Shown here: piece by piece, positions 52,125 through 61,629 of the stretch
Layout of the letters: every line of letters starts with the position of its first letter
How positions within the stretch are numbered: the stretch's first letter is position 1
Assembly: GCA_014728115.1 (NCBI GenBank)
Contig: WJME01000033.1
Span: 154,963 to 218,962, forward strand
Direction: 5' to 3'
Length of the DNA: 64,000 nucleotides
From: Candidatus Zhuqueibacterota bacterium
GTDB lineage: Bacteria; Zhuqueibacterota; Zhuqueibacteria; Residuimicrobiales; Oceaniaggregativiventaceae
The notes under the pieces: model-generated
Told to the model about the DNA's origin: nothing
Seen by the model: only the letters and a program-made list of their open reading frames with translations
Database searches by the model: none
Made by a program: the position numbers and the translations under genes

Positions 52125-54740
52125 TTATTCTTTTTTTCCTTCAAAAGCAAGACTATTATCCTTTACCGTCACATTCACCTGTGATCCTGGGTCGACATGA
52201 CCGGCCAGAATCTCTGTGGCCAGACGATCGGTGAGATGCTTTTGGATAAAGCGTTTCAGTGGACGTGCTCCAAAGGCCGGATCGTAACCATGGTCGGCCA
52301 AATAGTCTATGGCTTCCTTGGCTAGATTAAATTCAATGTCTTGACCTTTTAACAATTCTTGCAGCTTTTTTACTTGCAATCCTACGATTTGATGAATCTC
52401 TTCCCGGGTCAGGGCATGGAAGACAATAATATCATCGATACGATTAATAAACTCGGGCCGCAAATGTTGCTTTAACAAATCGGTTACACTTTTGGCAATT
52501 TCGTCATGAATCTCTATGCGGTTTTCATCGGTCAGTTGTTTTGATTTTTCCATGATCAGTTGAGCACCGAGATTGGATGTCATGATGATGATGGTGTTTT
52601 TAAAATTAACCGTCCGGCCCTGATTATCCGTGAGTCGGCCGTCATCCAAAACCTGCAACAAGATATTATAAACCTCAGAGTGGGCTTTTTCGATTTCATC
52701 CAAAAGAACCACCGAATAGGGTCTTCGCCGTACCGCTTCTGTTAACTGGCCGCCTTCTTCGTAACCTACATAACCCGGCGGAGCACCGATCAGGCGTGAT
52801 ACAGAATGGCGTTCCATATATTCACTCATATCGATGCGTACCATGGCATTTTCATCATCGAATAAAAATTGAGCCAGAGCTCGGGCCAGTTCTGTTTTAC
52901 CGACTCCTGTTGATCCTAAAAATATAAAGGATCCGATGGGGCGATTTTGATCCTGAAGACCTGACCGGGCTCGTCTGATCGCATTGGCTACGGCCTCGAC
53001 AGCCAAATCCTGTCCCACCACCCGCTGGTGAATGCGTTCCTCCATTTTCAAGAGCTTTTCTTTTTCACTCTCTAACATCCGGCTGACCGGGATGCCTGTC
53101 CATTTGGCCACCACCTGTGCAATATCTTCATCATCGACCTCTTCCTTGAGAAGCTGTCGGTCTTGCTGTAATTCGGCCAGCCGGGTGTTTGCCTGTTCGA
53201 GTTCTTTTTGTAATTTTACCAGAGTGTCGTACTTGAGTTCAGCGGCTTTGGCCAAATCCCCTTCGCGTTCGGCTCTGGAAATTTCAGTTTTTGTCTGATC
53301 GATCTGCTCTTTGAGAGAACGAATCTGAGTAATCGCCTCTTTTTCCATGTTCCAATGCATCCGCAATGACTGGGCGGTTTCATTGAGATTGGCAATTTCT
53401 TGTTCGACCTGACTCAGCCGCTTTTTTGAGGTATCATCGGTTTCTTTTTTCAGGGCCTGCTTTTCGATTTCCAGTTGCCGGAGTTTTCGGTCGACCTGTT
53501 CGAGTTCCACTGGCATACTATCGATTTCGATGCGCAATTTGGAAGCCGATTCATCCACCAGGTCAATCGCCTTGTCAGGTAAAAAGCGATCGGAAATATA
53601 CCTCTCGGACAATGTTGCTGCGGCGATGAGAGCGGCATCGGTAATGCGAACCCCATGATGCACTTCATATTTTTCTTTCAAGCCGCGCAGGATCGAAATC
53701 GTTTCTTCTATGGAAGGCTGATCCACAACGATGGGCTGAAAACGTCTTTCCAGAGCTGCATCTTTTTCGATATGCTTGCGATATTCATCCAATGTCGTGG
53801 CGCCGATACAGCGCAATTCACCCCGTGCCAGCATAGGTTTGAGCATATTGGAAGCATCCATGGCCCCTTCTGCGGCACCGGCCCCCACCAGGGTGTGCAG
53901 TTCATCAATAAAGAGGATGATTTCACCTTCCGAATCGGCGATTTCTTGCAATACAGCTTTCAAGCGTTCTTCAAATTCGCCCCGGTACTTGGCTCCGGCG
54001 ATCAGGGCCCCCAGATCCAGCGCGAGTATCCGTTTGCTTTTGAGATTCTCGGGTACATCACCCTGAATGATGCGATGAGCGAGCCCCTCAGCAATAGCGG
54101 TTTTGCCCACACCCGGTTCACCAATGAGCACCGGATTGTTTTTGGTGCGTCTTGACAACACCTGAAGAACCCTACGAATCTCTTCATCACGACCAATAAC
54201 CGGGTCCATTTTTCCGCGTCTTGCCAAATCATTAAGATCTCTGGCATATCTCTTTAATGCCTGATATTTTTCTTCAGGATTTTGATCGGATACTCTGTGC
54301 TTACCGCGAATCTGCTGGAGCACCTCGAGTATTTGGTCATCCTTGACACCATTTTCTCTGAGCAGGGCTCCGGCTCTGGTTTTGTCCTGGCACAGGCTCA
54401 AAAGCAAATGTTCAATGCTTATATATTCATCTCGCAGCTGGTTGGCTTGCTTTAATGCCTGATCGAAAACAGTGTTTGTATCCGGTGCCAGATAGACTTG
54501 ACCGACGCCACCACTCACCTTGGGCAATCGTCGAATCTCATCATCGACTTTGGATTTGATCGAGTCCGGGTCTGTGCCGATTTTTTTCAATATTGACCTG
54601 GCTATACTCTCCGCGTCTGCCAGCAACGTTGACAATAGATGCAAGGGTTCTATTTGCTGATGTCCATAATCGGACGCCAGCTGCTGAGCGTTTTGCAGAG
54701 ATTTCTGAGAGTTTAGGGTCAATTTATCAAATGATATCAT
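52125..54740 (-). CDS. clpB: ClpB disaggregase (Hsp104 family)
   Basis: 871 residues, standard length. N-terminal Clp_N repeats (about 1-145), first AAA+ domain with Walker A 'GEPGVGKT' and Walker B 'LFIDELHT', the coiled-coil M-domain (about 400-525, rich in Glu, Lys and Gln), the second AAA+ domain with 'GSTGVGKT' and 'LLDEIEKAH', and the D2-small domain. With DnaK and DnaJ it rescues aggregated protein in the cytoplasm. It is encoded 77 bases downstream of dnaK, behind a terminator, so it may depend partly on read-through or on a promoter not clearly visible. Confidence 0.98.
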   Translation of the reverse strand: MISFDKLTLNSQKSLQNAQQLASDYGHQQIEPLHLLSTLLADAESIARSILKKIGTDPDSIKSKVDDEIRRLPKVSGGVGQVYLAPDTNTVFDQALKQANQLRDEYISIEHLLLSLCQDKTRAGALLRENGVKDDQILEVLQQIRGKHRVSDQNPEEKYQALKRYARDLNDLARRGKMDPVIGRDEEIRRVLQVLSRRTKNNPVLIGEPGVGKTAIAEGLAHRIIQGDVPENLKSKRILALDLGALIAGAKYRGEFEERLKAVLQEIADSEGEIILFIDELHTLVGAGAAEGAMDASNMLKPMLARGELRCIGATTLDEYRKHIEKDAALERRFQPIVVDQPSIEETISILRGLKEKYEVHHGVRITDAALIAAATLSERYISDRFLPDKAIDLVDESASKLRIEIDSMPVELEQVDRKLRQLEIEKQALKKETDDTSKKRLSQVEQEIANLNETAQSLRMHWNMEKEAITQIRSLKEQIDQTKTEISRAEREGDLAKAAELKYDTLVKLQKELEQANTRLAELQQDRQLLKEEVDDEDIAQVVAKWTGIPVSRMLESEKEKLLKMEERIHQRVVGQDLAVEAVANAIRRARSGLQDQNRPIGSFIFLGSTGVGKTELARALAQFLFDDENAMVRIDMSEYMERHSVSRLIGAPPGYVGYEEGGQLTEAVRRRPYSVVLLDEIEKAHSEVYNILLQVLDDGRLTDNQGRTVNFKNTIIIMTSNLGAQLIMEKSKQLTDENRIEIHDEIAKSVTDLLKQHLRPEFINRIDDIIVFHALTREEIHQIVGLQVKKLQELLKGQDIEFNLAKEAIDYLADHGYDPAFGARPLKRFIQKHLTDRLATEILAGHVDPGSQVNVTVKDNSLAFEGKKE

Positions 54741-54767
54741 ATTTCGCCTCTACAACCATATTATACT

Positions 54768-54799
54768 AAAAAAGGGCGGGCCCTGCCAGACCCGCCCTC
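54768..54799 (-). terminator. Rho-independent terminator between dnaK and clpB
   Basis: Read on the minus strand, AGGGCGGG and CCCGCCCT flank a short loop and are followed by TTTTTT. A TATAAT lies directly after the T-run (54765-54760), but without a recognisable -35 box. Confidence 0.85.
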
Positions 54800-54817
54800 A
54801 TCCCACGATCTGTACCT

Positions 54818-56746
54818 TTACTTTTTATCGTCATCTACAACTTCATAGTCAGCATCTTCTGCTTGCGGGCCCTTGTCGTTCTGTTCTTGCTGTTCTGCTT
54901 CGGGTCCTGCTCCGGCACCAGCGCCGGGCCCACTTTCGGCACCTGCACCAGCAGCCTGATGCATCTGTGCAGCCACAGACTGCCACACCTGATTCAAGCC
55001 CTCAACAGCGGACTTTAGCTCTTCTGCATTGTCGGTTTTTTGAGCCTCTTTTAAGCGACCGATTGCGGTTTCCATCTTTCCTTTGTCATCTGCGGAAATC
55101 TTGTCGCCATAATCCTTGAGGCTTTTTTCGGTTTGATAGACCAATTGGTCGGCCTGATTTCTCAGGTCAATGAGTTCACGCTGTTTTTTATCTTCAGCTG
55201 CATGTTGCTTGGCATCGTTGACCATTTTTTCCACCTCTTCTTTGGAAAGACCGGTGGATGCTTCGATGCGTATGGATTGCTCTTTGCCGGTTGATTTGTC
55301 CTTGGCCGACACATTCAGAATACCATTGGCATCGATATCAAACGTCACCTCGATCTGGGGCATGCCTCTGGGAGCGGGAGGAATCCCATCCAGGTGAAAC
55401 CTACCGAGTGTTCGGTTATCCCGGGCCATTTCTCGCTCACCCTGAGCCACATGAATTTCTACGCTGGTCTGGTTGTCAGCAGCCGTACTGAACACTTCTG
55501 ATTTCTTTGTAGGAATTGTGGTGTTCTTTTCGATCAATTTTGTGGTCACACCGCCCAGGGTTTCGATGCCCAATGACAGAGGAGTGACATCTAGCAACAG
55601 CACATCCTGAACATCTCCTGCAAGCACGCCGCCCTGAATGGCTGCGCCGATAGCTACGACTTCATCAGGATTGACACCACGGTGAGGATCTTTGCCAAAG
55701 AATTCCTTGACAATGGATTGTATCTTTGGCATACGAGTTGACCCACCGACCATAACGACTTCATCGATTTCACTGGTGGACATGCCGGCATCATTCAATG
55801 CTGCTTTCAAGGGATCCAAGACTCGCTGAAAGAGATCTTCACAAAGCTGTTCATATTTGGAACGACTCAGTGTCATATTCAAGTGCTTGGGGCCGGTATC
55901 GGTTGCGGTAACAAACGGTAAATTGATTTCAGTCTGCGAGGTCGTCGATAATTCCATTTTGGCTTTTTCAGCTGCTTCTTTCAAGCGCTGCAACGCCATA
56001 GGATCCTTGGACAGGTCTACGCCTTCTTGCTTGATAAATTCATCCACCATCCAATCGATGACTTTTTGATCAAAATCGTCACCTCCCAGGTGGGTATCCC
56101 CGTTCGTTGCCTTGACTTCAAAGACACCGTCACCGATTTCCAAAATAGAAATATCGAATGTGCCGCCACCGAGATCGAATACAGCAATTTTCTCGTTACT
56201 CTTTTTGTCGAGACCATATGCGAGTGAAGCGGCTGTTGGTTCATTGATAATTCTGCGTACATTCAAACCAGCTATTTCTCCGGCTTCCTTTGTCGCCTGA
56301 CGCTGACCATCATTAAAATAAGCCGGAACCGTAATCACGGCGTCTGTAACTTTTTCACCCAGATAATCTTCTGCTGTTTGTCTCATTTTTTGCAAAATCA
56401 TTGCAGAGATTTCTTGAGGGGTATACTCTTTGTCATCGATTTTTACTTTGGCCAGATCGCCGCCGCCCTTGACCACTTTGTAGGGCACTTCTTCGATTTC
56501 TTGCGAAACTTCACCATAACGTCTTCCCATAAACCGCTTGATAGAAAACACTGTTTTTTCAGGATTGGTAATCGCCTGGCGTTTGGCCACCTGACCTACC
56601 AGTCGTTCACCGGATTTTGAAAAAGCGACCATTGACGGAGTCGTTCTCGCACCTTCGGCATTCGGGATAACGACAGGTTCGCCTCCTTCCATCACAGAGA
56701 CACAAGAATTTGTCGTACCCAAATCTATACCAATTATCTTAGCCAT
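54818..56746 (-). CDS. dnaK: Chaperone DnaK (Hsp70)
   Basis: About 642 residues from the ATG at 56746 (AGGAGAG upstream, protein starting '[15 protein letters not shown]'); the open frame continues upstream without a better start. Nucleotide-binding domain motifs are '[16 protein letters not shown]' and '[15 protein letters not shown]'; then the linker '[16 protein letters not shown]', the substrate-binding domain and a lid. The tail is Gly/Ala-rich ending in acidic 'YEVVDDDKK'. There is no grpE or dnaJ directly beside it; dnaJ is 2 kb upstream in another unit. The 5' region has a sigma-54-like promoter and an upstream site shared with dnaJ, and no CIRCE. Confidence 0.98.
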   Translation of the reverse strand: MAKIIGIDLGTTNSCVSVMEGGEPVVIPNAEGARTTPSMVAFSKSGERLVGQVAKRQAITNPEKTVFSIKRFMGRRYGEVSQEIEEVPYKVVKGGGDLAKVKIDDKEYTPQEISAMILQKMRQTAEDYLGEKVTDAVITVPAYFNDGQRQATKEAGEIAGLNVRRIINEPTAASLAYGLDKKSNEKIAVFDLGGGTFDISILEIGDGVFEVKATNGDTHLGGDDFDQKVIDWMVDEFIKQEGVDLSKDPMALQRLKEAAEKAKMELSTTSQTEINLPFVTATDTGPKHLNMTLSRSKYEQLCEDLFQRVLDPLKAALNDAGMSTSEIDEVVMVGGSTRMPKIQSIVKEFFGKDPHRGVNPDEVVAIGAAIQGGVLAGDVQDVLLLDVTPLSLGIETLGGVTTKLIEKNTTIPTKKSEVFSTAADNQTSVEIHVAQGEREMARDNRTLGRFHLDGIPPAPRGMPQIEVTFDIDANGILNVSAKDKSTGKEQSIRIEASTGLSKEEVEKMVNDAKQHAAEDKKQRELIDLRNQADQLVYQTEKSLKDYGDKISADDKGKMETAIGRLKEAQKTDNAEELKSAVEGLNQVWQSVAAQMHQAAGAGAESGPGAGAGAGPEAEQQEQNDKGPQAEDADYEVVDDDKK

Positions 56747-56807
56747 ATAAACACTCTCCTTTAGGATATATGAAAAAAATACAAATTTTCCATTTTTTCT
56801 TCTATTT

Positions 56808-56823
56808 TGCAAACCCCATGCCA
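56808..56823 (-). promoter_or_regulatory. Sigma-54-type (-24/-12) promoter of dnaK
   Basis: On the minus strand TGGCAT (56823-56818), five bases, TTGCA (56812-56808). The consensus is TGGCAC-N5-TTGCW; the invariant GG and GC are present with the required 10 bases between them. Predicted transcription start is near 56797, about 50 bases before the ATG. Confidence 0.65.
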
Positions 56824-56840
56824 CAATCCCATGAACGGCA

Positions 56841-56888
56841 TAAAACAAAATAAAACAGGCACATAGCCAATTACGCCATGTGCCTGTT
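56841..56888 (-). terminator. Rho-independent terminator after the FmdB gene
   Basis: Minus strand AACAGGCACAT and ATGTGCCTGTT form an 11-bp stem with a 13-base loop, followed by a T-rich run (TTTTATTTTGTTTT). It ends the dnaJ-htrA-fmdB unit and lies between the dnaK promoter and its upstream site. Confidence 0.85.
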
Positions 56889-56895
56889 CAATTTT

Positions 56896-56918
56896 TCTGA
56901 CAACGTCATTCTGTCAGA
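56896..56918 (-). promoter_or_regulatory. Candidate enhancer-binding site upstream of dnaK
   Basis: Inverted repeat TCTGACA-N9-TGTCAGA, centred about 110 bases upstream of the predicted start. It shares 16 of 23 positions, including an uninterrupted ACAACGTCA, with the site at 59971-59993 upstream of dnaJ. A third TGTCAGA half-site lies at 56932-56938. Confidence 0.55.
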
Positions 56919-56938
56919 CTTGCCGACTTTTTGTCAGA

Positions 56939-57226
56939 TTACTTTCCAGAGTCTTTAGTTCCGTTCTTTTTATCCTGTGTCCCGTTCTTTTTTTCAGGTT
57001 TGGTTTCTGCTTTAGTATGGGTATCGGATTTTTTGTCTTTACCAGGGCTGTTTTTATAATCTGTGATATAAAAACCCGACCCTTTAAAGATCAATCCGAT
57101 TCCGCTTCCAATGAGTTTTTCCACTTTACCGGAACATACCGGGCATTCACTTAATGACTCGCTGACTCGATGAAAAGCTTCAAACCGATGTCCGCAACTC
57201 GTGCATTGATAATCATAAGTCGGCAT
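56939..57226 (-). CDS. FmdB-family zinc-ribbon protein
   Basis: 95 residues. N-terminal zinc ribbon 'PTYDYQCTSCGHRFEAFHRVSE' and 'ECPVCSGKVEKLIG' (two CxxC pairs), then 'GSGFYITDYK', the characteristic end of the FmdB core. The last about 35 residues are Lys- and Thr-rich with repeats of KNGT/KDKK and probably disordered. The family was named from a formamidase regulator; no function is established. It follows htrA by 40 bases and ends at a strong terminator. Confidence 0.9.
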   Translation of the reverse strand: MPTYDYQCTSCGHRFEAFHRVSESLSECPVCSGKVEKLIGSGIGLIFKGSGFYITDYKNSPGKDKKSDTHTKAETKPEKKNGTQDKKNGTKDSGK

Positions 57227-57266
57227 TGTCCTTGTCTTCTCCTATATAAATCATATCATGAGGTAA

Positions 57267-58802
57267 TTACTCTTTTTCAGGGACTCGCAGAGCAGCAAAC
57301 AGGCTGACATTACCTCGTTTTAACCTAAAGAGAACAATATCATCCGGTTCGACACCACTTAATTGTTGTTCGAATTCATTGACGTTTGAAACGGCTGTTC
57401 TGTTAACCGCGGTAATGAGATCGCCTTCGCGAATACCTTCCTGGTCTGCAACGGAGTTACTTTGTACGCCGGCAACCAAAACACCCTGATCCTCCTCATA
57501 TCCCAGCCGTTCAGCCAGGCGATCGGTCAGGTTCTGAACCTGAAGCCCGAGTGCGGATGCTTTTGCAGGTTGAGAGGGCTCGCCATTGCGCTGTCCGCTA
57601 GCTAACTGTTCTTGTGACGGTCGTTCTCCCAACGTCACGGTGAGATCTTTTCTATCATTATCGCGCCAAACCGTTACGTCGATCTCATTTCCAGGTTGGA
57701 TTCCTGCGATCACTCTTTGCAATTCTTCAACAGATTCCATTTCCTCACCATTGATTTCGAGAATAATGTCCTCTGTTTTGATTCCCCCTTCTTCAGCCGG
57801 ACTATTATCTTCGACACCACTGATCAGTACACCGATCGCCTCATCGAGACCAAATGACTGGGCAAGATCTTCATCAACAGGTTGAATACGCACACCCAGC
57901 CAGCCTCGAACCACGCGGCCCTGTTCGATAAGCTGTTCTACGACATTTTTTGCCAGATTAATAGGTATGGCAAAACCGATTCCCACATTGGCCTGGCCCA
58001 AAATGGCGGTGTTGATTCCCACCAACTCACCTCTCAGGTTGACCAGAGCCCCTCCACTGTTACCGGGGTTGATCGCGGCATCGGTTTGGATAAAATCCTG
58101 ATACTGAATACCGCCACCGCGTCCGCCGCCAATAGGCAAACCGGACCGGCCTTTTGCACTCACAATACCTGCTGTAACGGTATGCTGAAGCACTTGAGCA
58201 AAGGGATTACCGATCGCCAAAACCCATTCACCTACCTGAAGATCATCAGAGTCACCCAGTCGCAAGGTAGGCAGATCGTTTTGCTCGATTTTTATCACCG
58301 CCAAATCCGTCAAAGGATCAGTTCCTACAATTTCGGCTTCAAATTCCTTACCATCAAGGGTTACCGTGATCTCGTCGGCTTCATCGACCACATGGTTATT
58401 GGTAAGAATATATCCTTTGGGATTTATGATCACACCGGATCCCAAGCCACGCAGGATCCGTTCTTCCTGTTGTTCTGGCATATTGAAAAATCGTCTAAAA
58501 AACTCGTCATCGAAAAAAGGATGGCTCATTCTTCGTTGCTGAACAACTGCCTTGCTGTTGATCGTTACGACTGCAGGGCTTACCGTATTGGCCACTTTGA
58601 CAAACGCTTCGTTCATTGCAGTCAAGCCTTGCAGGCTTTGGGGGACGGGTTCATTGGTACCCAGGGTGACATCTTGGGGGCGCTCAGCGTCTGCTGCAAC
58701 ACCTGAGCGGGTCCAATCAAAATTGGCGGAAATGACAAGAGTAATCACTATACCTAAAAACAAGCCCACAGTGATCAGCAATGCACTCTTTTTTGATTTC
58801 AT
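57267..58802 (-). CDS. htrA: HtrA/DegP-type periplasmic serine protease
   Basis: About 511 residues from the ATG at 58802 (AGGTGA upstream). Signal anchor at about 7-27. Trypsin-like domain with catalytic His in 'LTNNHVVDEAD', Asp in 'DPLTDLAVIKIE' and Ser in 'NPGNSGGALVNLRGELVGIN'; two PDZ domains (about 280-370 'GWLGVRIQPVDEDLAQSFGL' and about 405-505 'ALGLQVQNLTDRLAERLGY'). It degrades or refolds damaged envelope proteins. It is encoded 100 bases downstream of dnaJ and upstream of fmdB in the same direction. A possible -10 (TATAAT, 58852-58847) lies in the gap, without a good -35. Confidence 0.96.
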   Translation of the reverse strand: MKSKKSALLITVGLFLGIVITLVISANFDWTRSGVAADAERPQDVTLGTNEPVPQSLQGLTAMNEAFVKVANTVSPAVVTINSKAVVQQRRMSHPFFDDEFFRRFFNMPEQQEERILRGLGSGVIINPKGYILTNNHVVDEADEITVTLDGKEFEAEIVGTDPLTDLAVIKIEQNDLPTLRLGDSDDLQVGEWVLAIGNPFAQVLQHTVTAGIVSAKGRSGLPIGGGRGGGIQYQDFIQTDAAINPGNSGGALVNLRGELVGINTAILGQANVGIGFAIPINLAKNVVEQLIEQGRVVRGWLGVRIQPVDEDLAQSFGLDEAIGVLISGVEDNSPAEEGGIKTEDIILEINGEEMESVEELQRVIAGIQPGNEIDVTVWRDNDRKDLTVTLGERPSQEQLASGQRNGEPSQPAKASALGLQVQNLTDRLAERLGYEEDQGVLVAGVQSNSVADQEGIREGDLITAVNRTAVSNVNEFEQQLSGVEPDDIVLFRLKRGNVSLFAALRVPEKE

Positions 58803-58901
58803 AGGTTCACCTCGTTCGGTTATTTGAATGGCCACTAAGTTATGATCATTATACAGCTGGCCATTATGAAAAGTTTCTGTTTATATCAATAACGTCTTGT
58901 A

Positions 58902-59861
58902 CTAGAGAGTGATTCCGGCACTTGTCGCGAAATCTCTTAACAGCTTTTTAGATTTCTCTCCCAGATGTTCCGGGATAGAGATATTCAGCCGTACGTAAAA
59001 ATCACCTTTTTTGCCATGAGCTTCTAGTCCCATGTGCGGGAGTTTCAAAAGTTTTCCAGGCTGTGAGCCCTGCGGGATATTGACTTGAACAGTCTGCCCA
59101 TTAAACGTCCTGACCCTGGCCTTTGTGCCGAGCATGGCCTGGATAGCATTCACAGTAAGGTCAGAGTAAATATCATACCCTTTTCTTTCATACTGGCTAT
59201 CGGGTTTCACATGCACTTTAAGATAAAAGTCACCTGCTGGCGCTCCTCCCAGTCCCGGCTGTCCCAGACCTTTCAGCCGGATCATCTTACCTTCCTCAGT
59301 TGCAGCAGGTATATTTACCGAAATCCTGCGCGTTCTGGGGCGTTGTCCGCTTTGGCCACAGACAATACACCCCTGACCTCGGCACTCGGCGCATGTCTCT
59401 ACCTGCTCAAGGGTAACCGTTTGCTTACCGCCCCGAGCAGCGACATCAAATGGTACGGTGATTTCGGCCCGAATATCCTTTCCCTTTTGCTGGCGGTTCT
59501 TATGGCCACGGCTTTGTCCAAAGCCAAAGATATCGCCAAAATCAAAACCACCATTAGAATATCGAGTGCCCCCCCCGCTGAAAAAAGAAGCAAAATCATC
59601 AAAAGAAAAACCACCTTGCTGCTGGCCTTGGCTATAGTGTCGCCCTCCTCCGAACTGACGCATCCTGTCATATTCTGCTCGTTTCTTCGAATCCTTGAGC
59701 ACCGCATACGCTTCCGAAATATCCTTGAAACGATTTTCAAGCTCCTTATTGCCCTTGTTGATATCAGGATGATATTTTTTGGCCAATTCGCGATACGCCT
59801 TTTTGATTTCAGCTTCGCTGGCTTTGTCTCCGACACCTAATATTTTATAATAATCTTTCAT
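58902..59861 (-). CDS. dnaJ: DnaJ co-chaperone with a reduced zinc finger
   Basis: 319 residues, shorter than canonical DnaJ (about 375). J domain (1-68) with H31-P-D33, a Gly/Phe-rich region (about 70-118), a central zinc region and two C-terminal beta-sandwich domains ('VTVPFDVAARGGKQTVT' type to the end). Canonical DnaJ has four CxxCxGxG repeats; here only two Cys pairs remain, 157/160 and 165/168, packed in about 17 residues and enough for a single zinc. It is therefore intermediate between DnaJ and CbpA. As the only J protein near dnaK and clpB it is the likely partner of both. Confidence 0.94.
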   Translation of the reverse strand: MKDYYKILGVGDKASEAEIKKAYRELAKKYHPDINKGNKELENRFKDISEAYAVLKDSKKRAEYDRMRQFGGGRHYSQGQQQGGFSFDDFASFFSGGGTRYSNGGFDFGDIFGFGQSRGHKNRQQKGKDIRAEITVPFDVAARGGKQTVTLEQVETCAECRGQGCIVCGQSGQRPRTRRISVNIPAATEEGKMIRLKGLGQPGLGGAPAGDFYLKVHVKPDSQYERKGYDIYSDLTVNAIQAMLGTKARVRTFNGQTVQVNIPQGSQPGKLLKLPHMGLEAHGKKGDFYVRLNISIPEHLGEKSKKLLRDFATSAGITL

Positions 59862-59903
59862 AAGTGACTGTCATCGCTTGTTCTACTTTCAACAAAGCTT
59901 AAT

Positions 59904-59919
59904 TACAATATCCATGCCA
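59904..59919 (-). promoter_or_regulatory. Sigma-54-like element upstream of dnaJ
   Basis: Minus strand TGGCAT (59919-59914), five bases, TTGTA (59908-59904). The -24 half and the next two bases (TGGCATGG) are identical to the dnaK element, but the -12 has TTGT instead of TTGC, a deviation at a highly conserved base. A sigma-70-like alternative (TTGATT, 17 bases, TATGGT) overlaps just upstream. Confidence 0.35.
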
Positions 59920-59970
59920 AAAAAAACCATAACACACAAACTGTATATAATCAAATACTTGACAAAAAAA

Positions 59971-59993
59971 TAGTACAACGTCACTATGCCACA
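59971..59993 (-). promoter_or_regulatory. Candidate enhancer-binding site upstream of dnaJ
   Basis: Shares 16 of 23 positions with the site at 56896-56918, including ACAACGTCA at 59975-59983. Its start is 71 bases from the -12/-24 element; the corresponding distance at dnaK is 92, a difference of 21 bp or two helical turns. Confidence 0.5.
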
Positions 59994-60011
59994 CCTCTGC
60001 CAAAATGACAG

Positions 60012-60044
60012 AAAAAAAAAGGGGTGACGATCAATCACCCCTTT
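60012..60044 (-). terminator. Rho-independent terminator after the YugP-type gene
   Basis: Minus strand AAAGGGGTGA and TCACCCCTTT, 10-bp stem with a 7-base loop, followed by nine T. It separates the metallopeptidase gene from the dnaJ control region. Confidence 0.93.
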
Positions 60045-60054
60045 CAGGATTCAC

Positions 60055-60735
60055 TTATTCATTTCCTCTAATCAGCAATAATCGGATGAGCTGCAACACA
60101 GCCATGGCTGCTGCAGCGACATAGGTCAATGCAGCGGCATCCAGCACTTTTTTCGCGCCATCGACTTCATTTCCCACCAGATATCCACCGCTTTTTAATT
60201 GTGCAATGGCTCTTTTACTTGCGTTGAATTCCACCGGCAGGGTAACGATATGAAATATCACAGCGGCGGCAAATAAAACGATTCCTGCATCGATCAGTGC
60301 AGGTATAGACATAAACAATCCGATAAAAAACATGGGCAGCCATAAAGTTGAACCAAATCGTACCACCGGAAAAATGGATTGCCGAATGGTCAAAGGAAAA
60401 TATGAGGCCTTGTGCTGCAGAGCATGCCCGGTCTCATGTGCCGCAACCCCCAATGCTGCCAGGGAATTTGACTGGTATACATCGGGTGAAAGCCGCAAAG
60501 TTTTGGAGATCGGATCATAGTGGTCAGATAAGCGACCTTCGACCATTTCCACGCCAACATGACCGAGACCATTGGCTTGCAATAGCCCTTTGGCCACTTG
60601 TGAGCCGGTCAGTCCCGAAGAGGCTCGAACCTGGCTCATTTTTGAAAAGGTATTGCTGACCTTAAACTGTGCATATACAGATAACAACAGAGCAGGAACC
60701 AGCAATACAATATCTAACGGACTAAAGAATAACAT
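60055..60735 (-). CDS. YugP-type zinc metallopeptidase, membrane-embedded
   Basis: About 226 residues from the ATG at 60735 (AGGAGGG upstream). N-terminal membrane helix, then the zinc motif 'GVAAHETGHALQH' (HExxH), two central helices ('PMFFIGLFMSIPALIDAGIVLFAAAVIFHIVTLPVEFNASKRA' region) and a C-terminal helix. This is the Zn-peptidase-2/YugP family, related in topology to HtpX; members are presumed membrane-protein quality-control proteases but are poorly characterised. Placement beside dnaJ and htrA fits that idea. Confidence 0.93.
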   Translation of the reverse strand: MLFFSPLDIVLLVPALLLSVYAQFKVSNTFSKMSQVRASSGLTGSQVAKGLLQANGLGHVGVEMVEGRLSDHYDPISKTLRLSPDVYQSNSLAALGVAAHETGHALQHKASYFPLTIRQSIFPVVRFGSTLWLPMFFIGLFMSIPALIDAGIVLFAAAVIFHIVTLPVEFNASKRAIAQLKSGGYLVGNEVDGAKKVLDAAALTYVAAAAMAVLQLIRLLLIRGNE

Positions 60736-61018
60736 TTTTTGTTCCCTCCTATCAATCCTCGAGACCCGTGTTAATCCATTTTTTATCACTTTCTCGAGGG
60801 TTTATCATTAGACTCTTTTGCAATCAAAAAGTTTCAGATCTGGCTTGCTGTTTTTAAATATTTTAATTAGCCAAACTCTTTTAATAGCATCCAGTCGGAA
60901 TACCGGATAATTGATACTCTCGGGTTTTTGCTTTTTGCATTTTTCTTTCCTCTGTGACCTCTGCGTTTGGCTTGTCTATTTTGGACAAGAGTACTCTTGA
61001 TTATTTTTCTAATCACTA
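60736..61018. other. 283-base gap: AT-rich, short repeats only
   Basis: No gene or clear promoter is visible. It holds a short direct repeat CCTCTG-TGA-CCTCTG (60949-60963) and a 14-bp perfect palindrome CAAGAGTACTCTTG (60986-60999), 20 bases after the DUF2914 stop on the minus strand and without a T-run. The palindrome could be a weak terminator stem or an operator. Confidence 0.5.
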
Positions 61019-61537
61019 TTATTCAAGAACAAATTCAAGGACCTGCAATACTCTGGCTTTCTGATCTATTATTTTCACCTGCCACTCTCCCCGGTAATTC
61101 GGAGACATTTCAAAGTAACTCCAGGTTTGTTTTTGACTGGGTCCTATAACAAAATCTTGCTCATACAGGATCGTGTTTTTATAGATCCAATGATGATAAA
61201 TTTGTTGCCTCACAGACTGAGAGGGTTCAAAAGAGACAAAACAGTAAACCCGGCTGACCATAACGTTGAAACGGTTCTTTATGAGAACCGGAGTTCCTCC
61301 GTCCACATCCTGACACATGACCGCTTTTTCAATCACCGGGATAGGCTCGACCTCTTTTGCCGAAACCGTCTCTTGTTGGGGCTTTATCTCATTTATCGCT
61401 GGTTTGTCATCATCGGAGATTGTTTCGGTTTCTATTCGTTTTCCCTGCTGAAAGAGAACCACGACAATCAATCCAACGACCACAAACAGTATTTCTAAAA
61501 TCCAAACAAGACGAAATCGAAACACATTCTTAAACAT
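61019..61537 (-). CDS. DUF2914 membrane-anchored protein
   Basis: 172 residues: N-terminal membrane helix (about 9-30), a linker rich in Glu, Lys and Pro (about 35-70), and a C-terminal DUF2914 domain (about 70-172) with 'AVMCQDVDGGTPVLIKNRF', 'RVYCFVSFEP', 'IYHHWIYKN', 'QTWSYFEMSPNYRGEWQVKIIDQ'. The domain is beta-rich and of unknown function. It appears transcribed on its own or with the upstream STAS-HATPase gene (92-base gap). Confidence 0.85.
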   Translation of the reverse strand: MFKNVFRFRLVWILEILFVVVGLIVVVLFQQGKRIETETISDDDKPAINEIKPQQETVSAKEVEPIPVIEKAVMCQDVDGGTPVLIKNRFNVMVSRVYCFVSFEPSQSVRQQIYHHWIYKNTILYEQDFVIGPSQKQTWSYFEMSPNYRGEWQVKIIDQKARVLQVLEFVLE

Positions 61538-61629
61538 ATATCCCGTTCTTTCTCATTCCCAAATTCGTTCAAAGAAGCATTTGTAACCGTGCGAGTGTGA
61601 AAATCATCTCACCTTTGTTGATCGATTTT

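Noticed and set aside
54759..54765. TATAAT between dnaK and clpB as a clpB promoter
   Set aside because: The region where a -35 should be is the terminator hairpin, with no TTGACA-like sequence; left unannotated.
57630..57637. CAACGTCA, part of the chaperone upstream site
   Set aside because: Only the 8-base core is present, inside htrA coding sequence, with no flanking match and no promoter nearby.
57882..58706. 274-codon plus-strand frame
   Set aside because: Antisense of htrA, whose protein has complete family motifs.
59085..59840. 251-codon plus-strand frame
   Set aside because: Antisense of dnaJ; no domain recognised.
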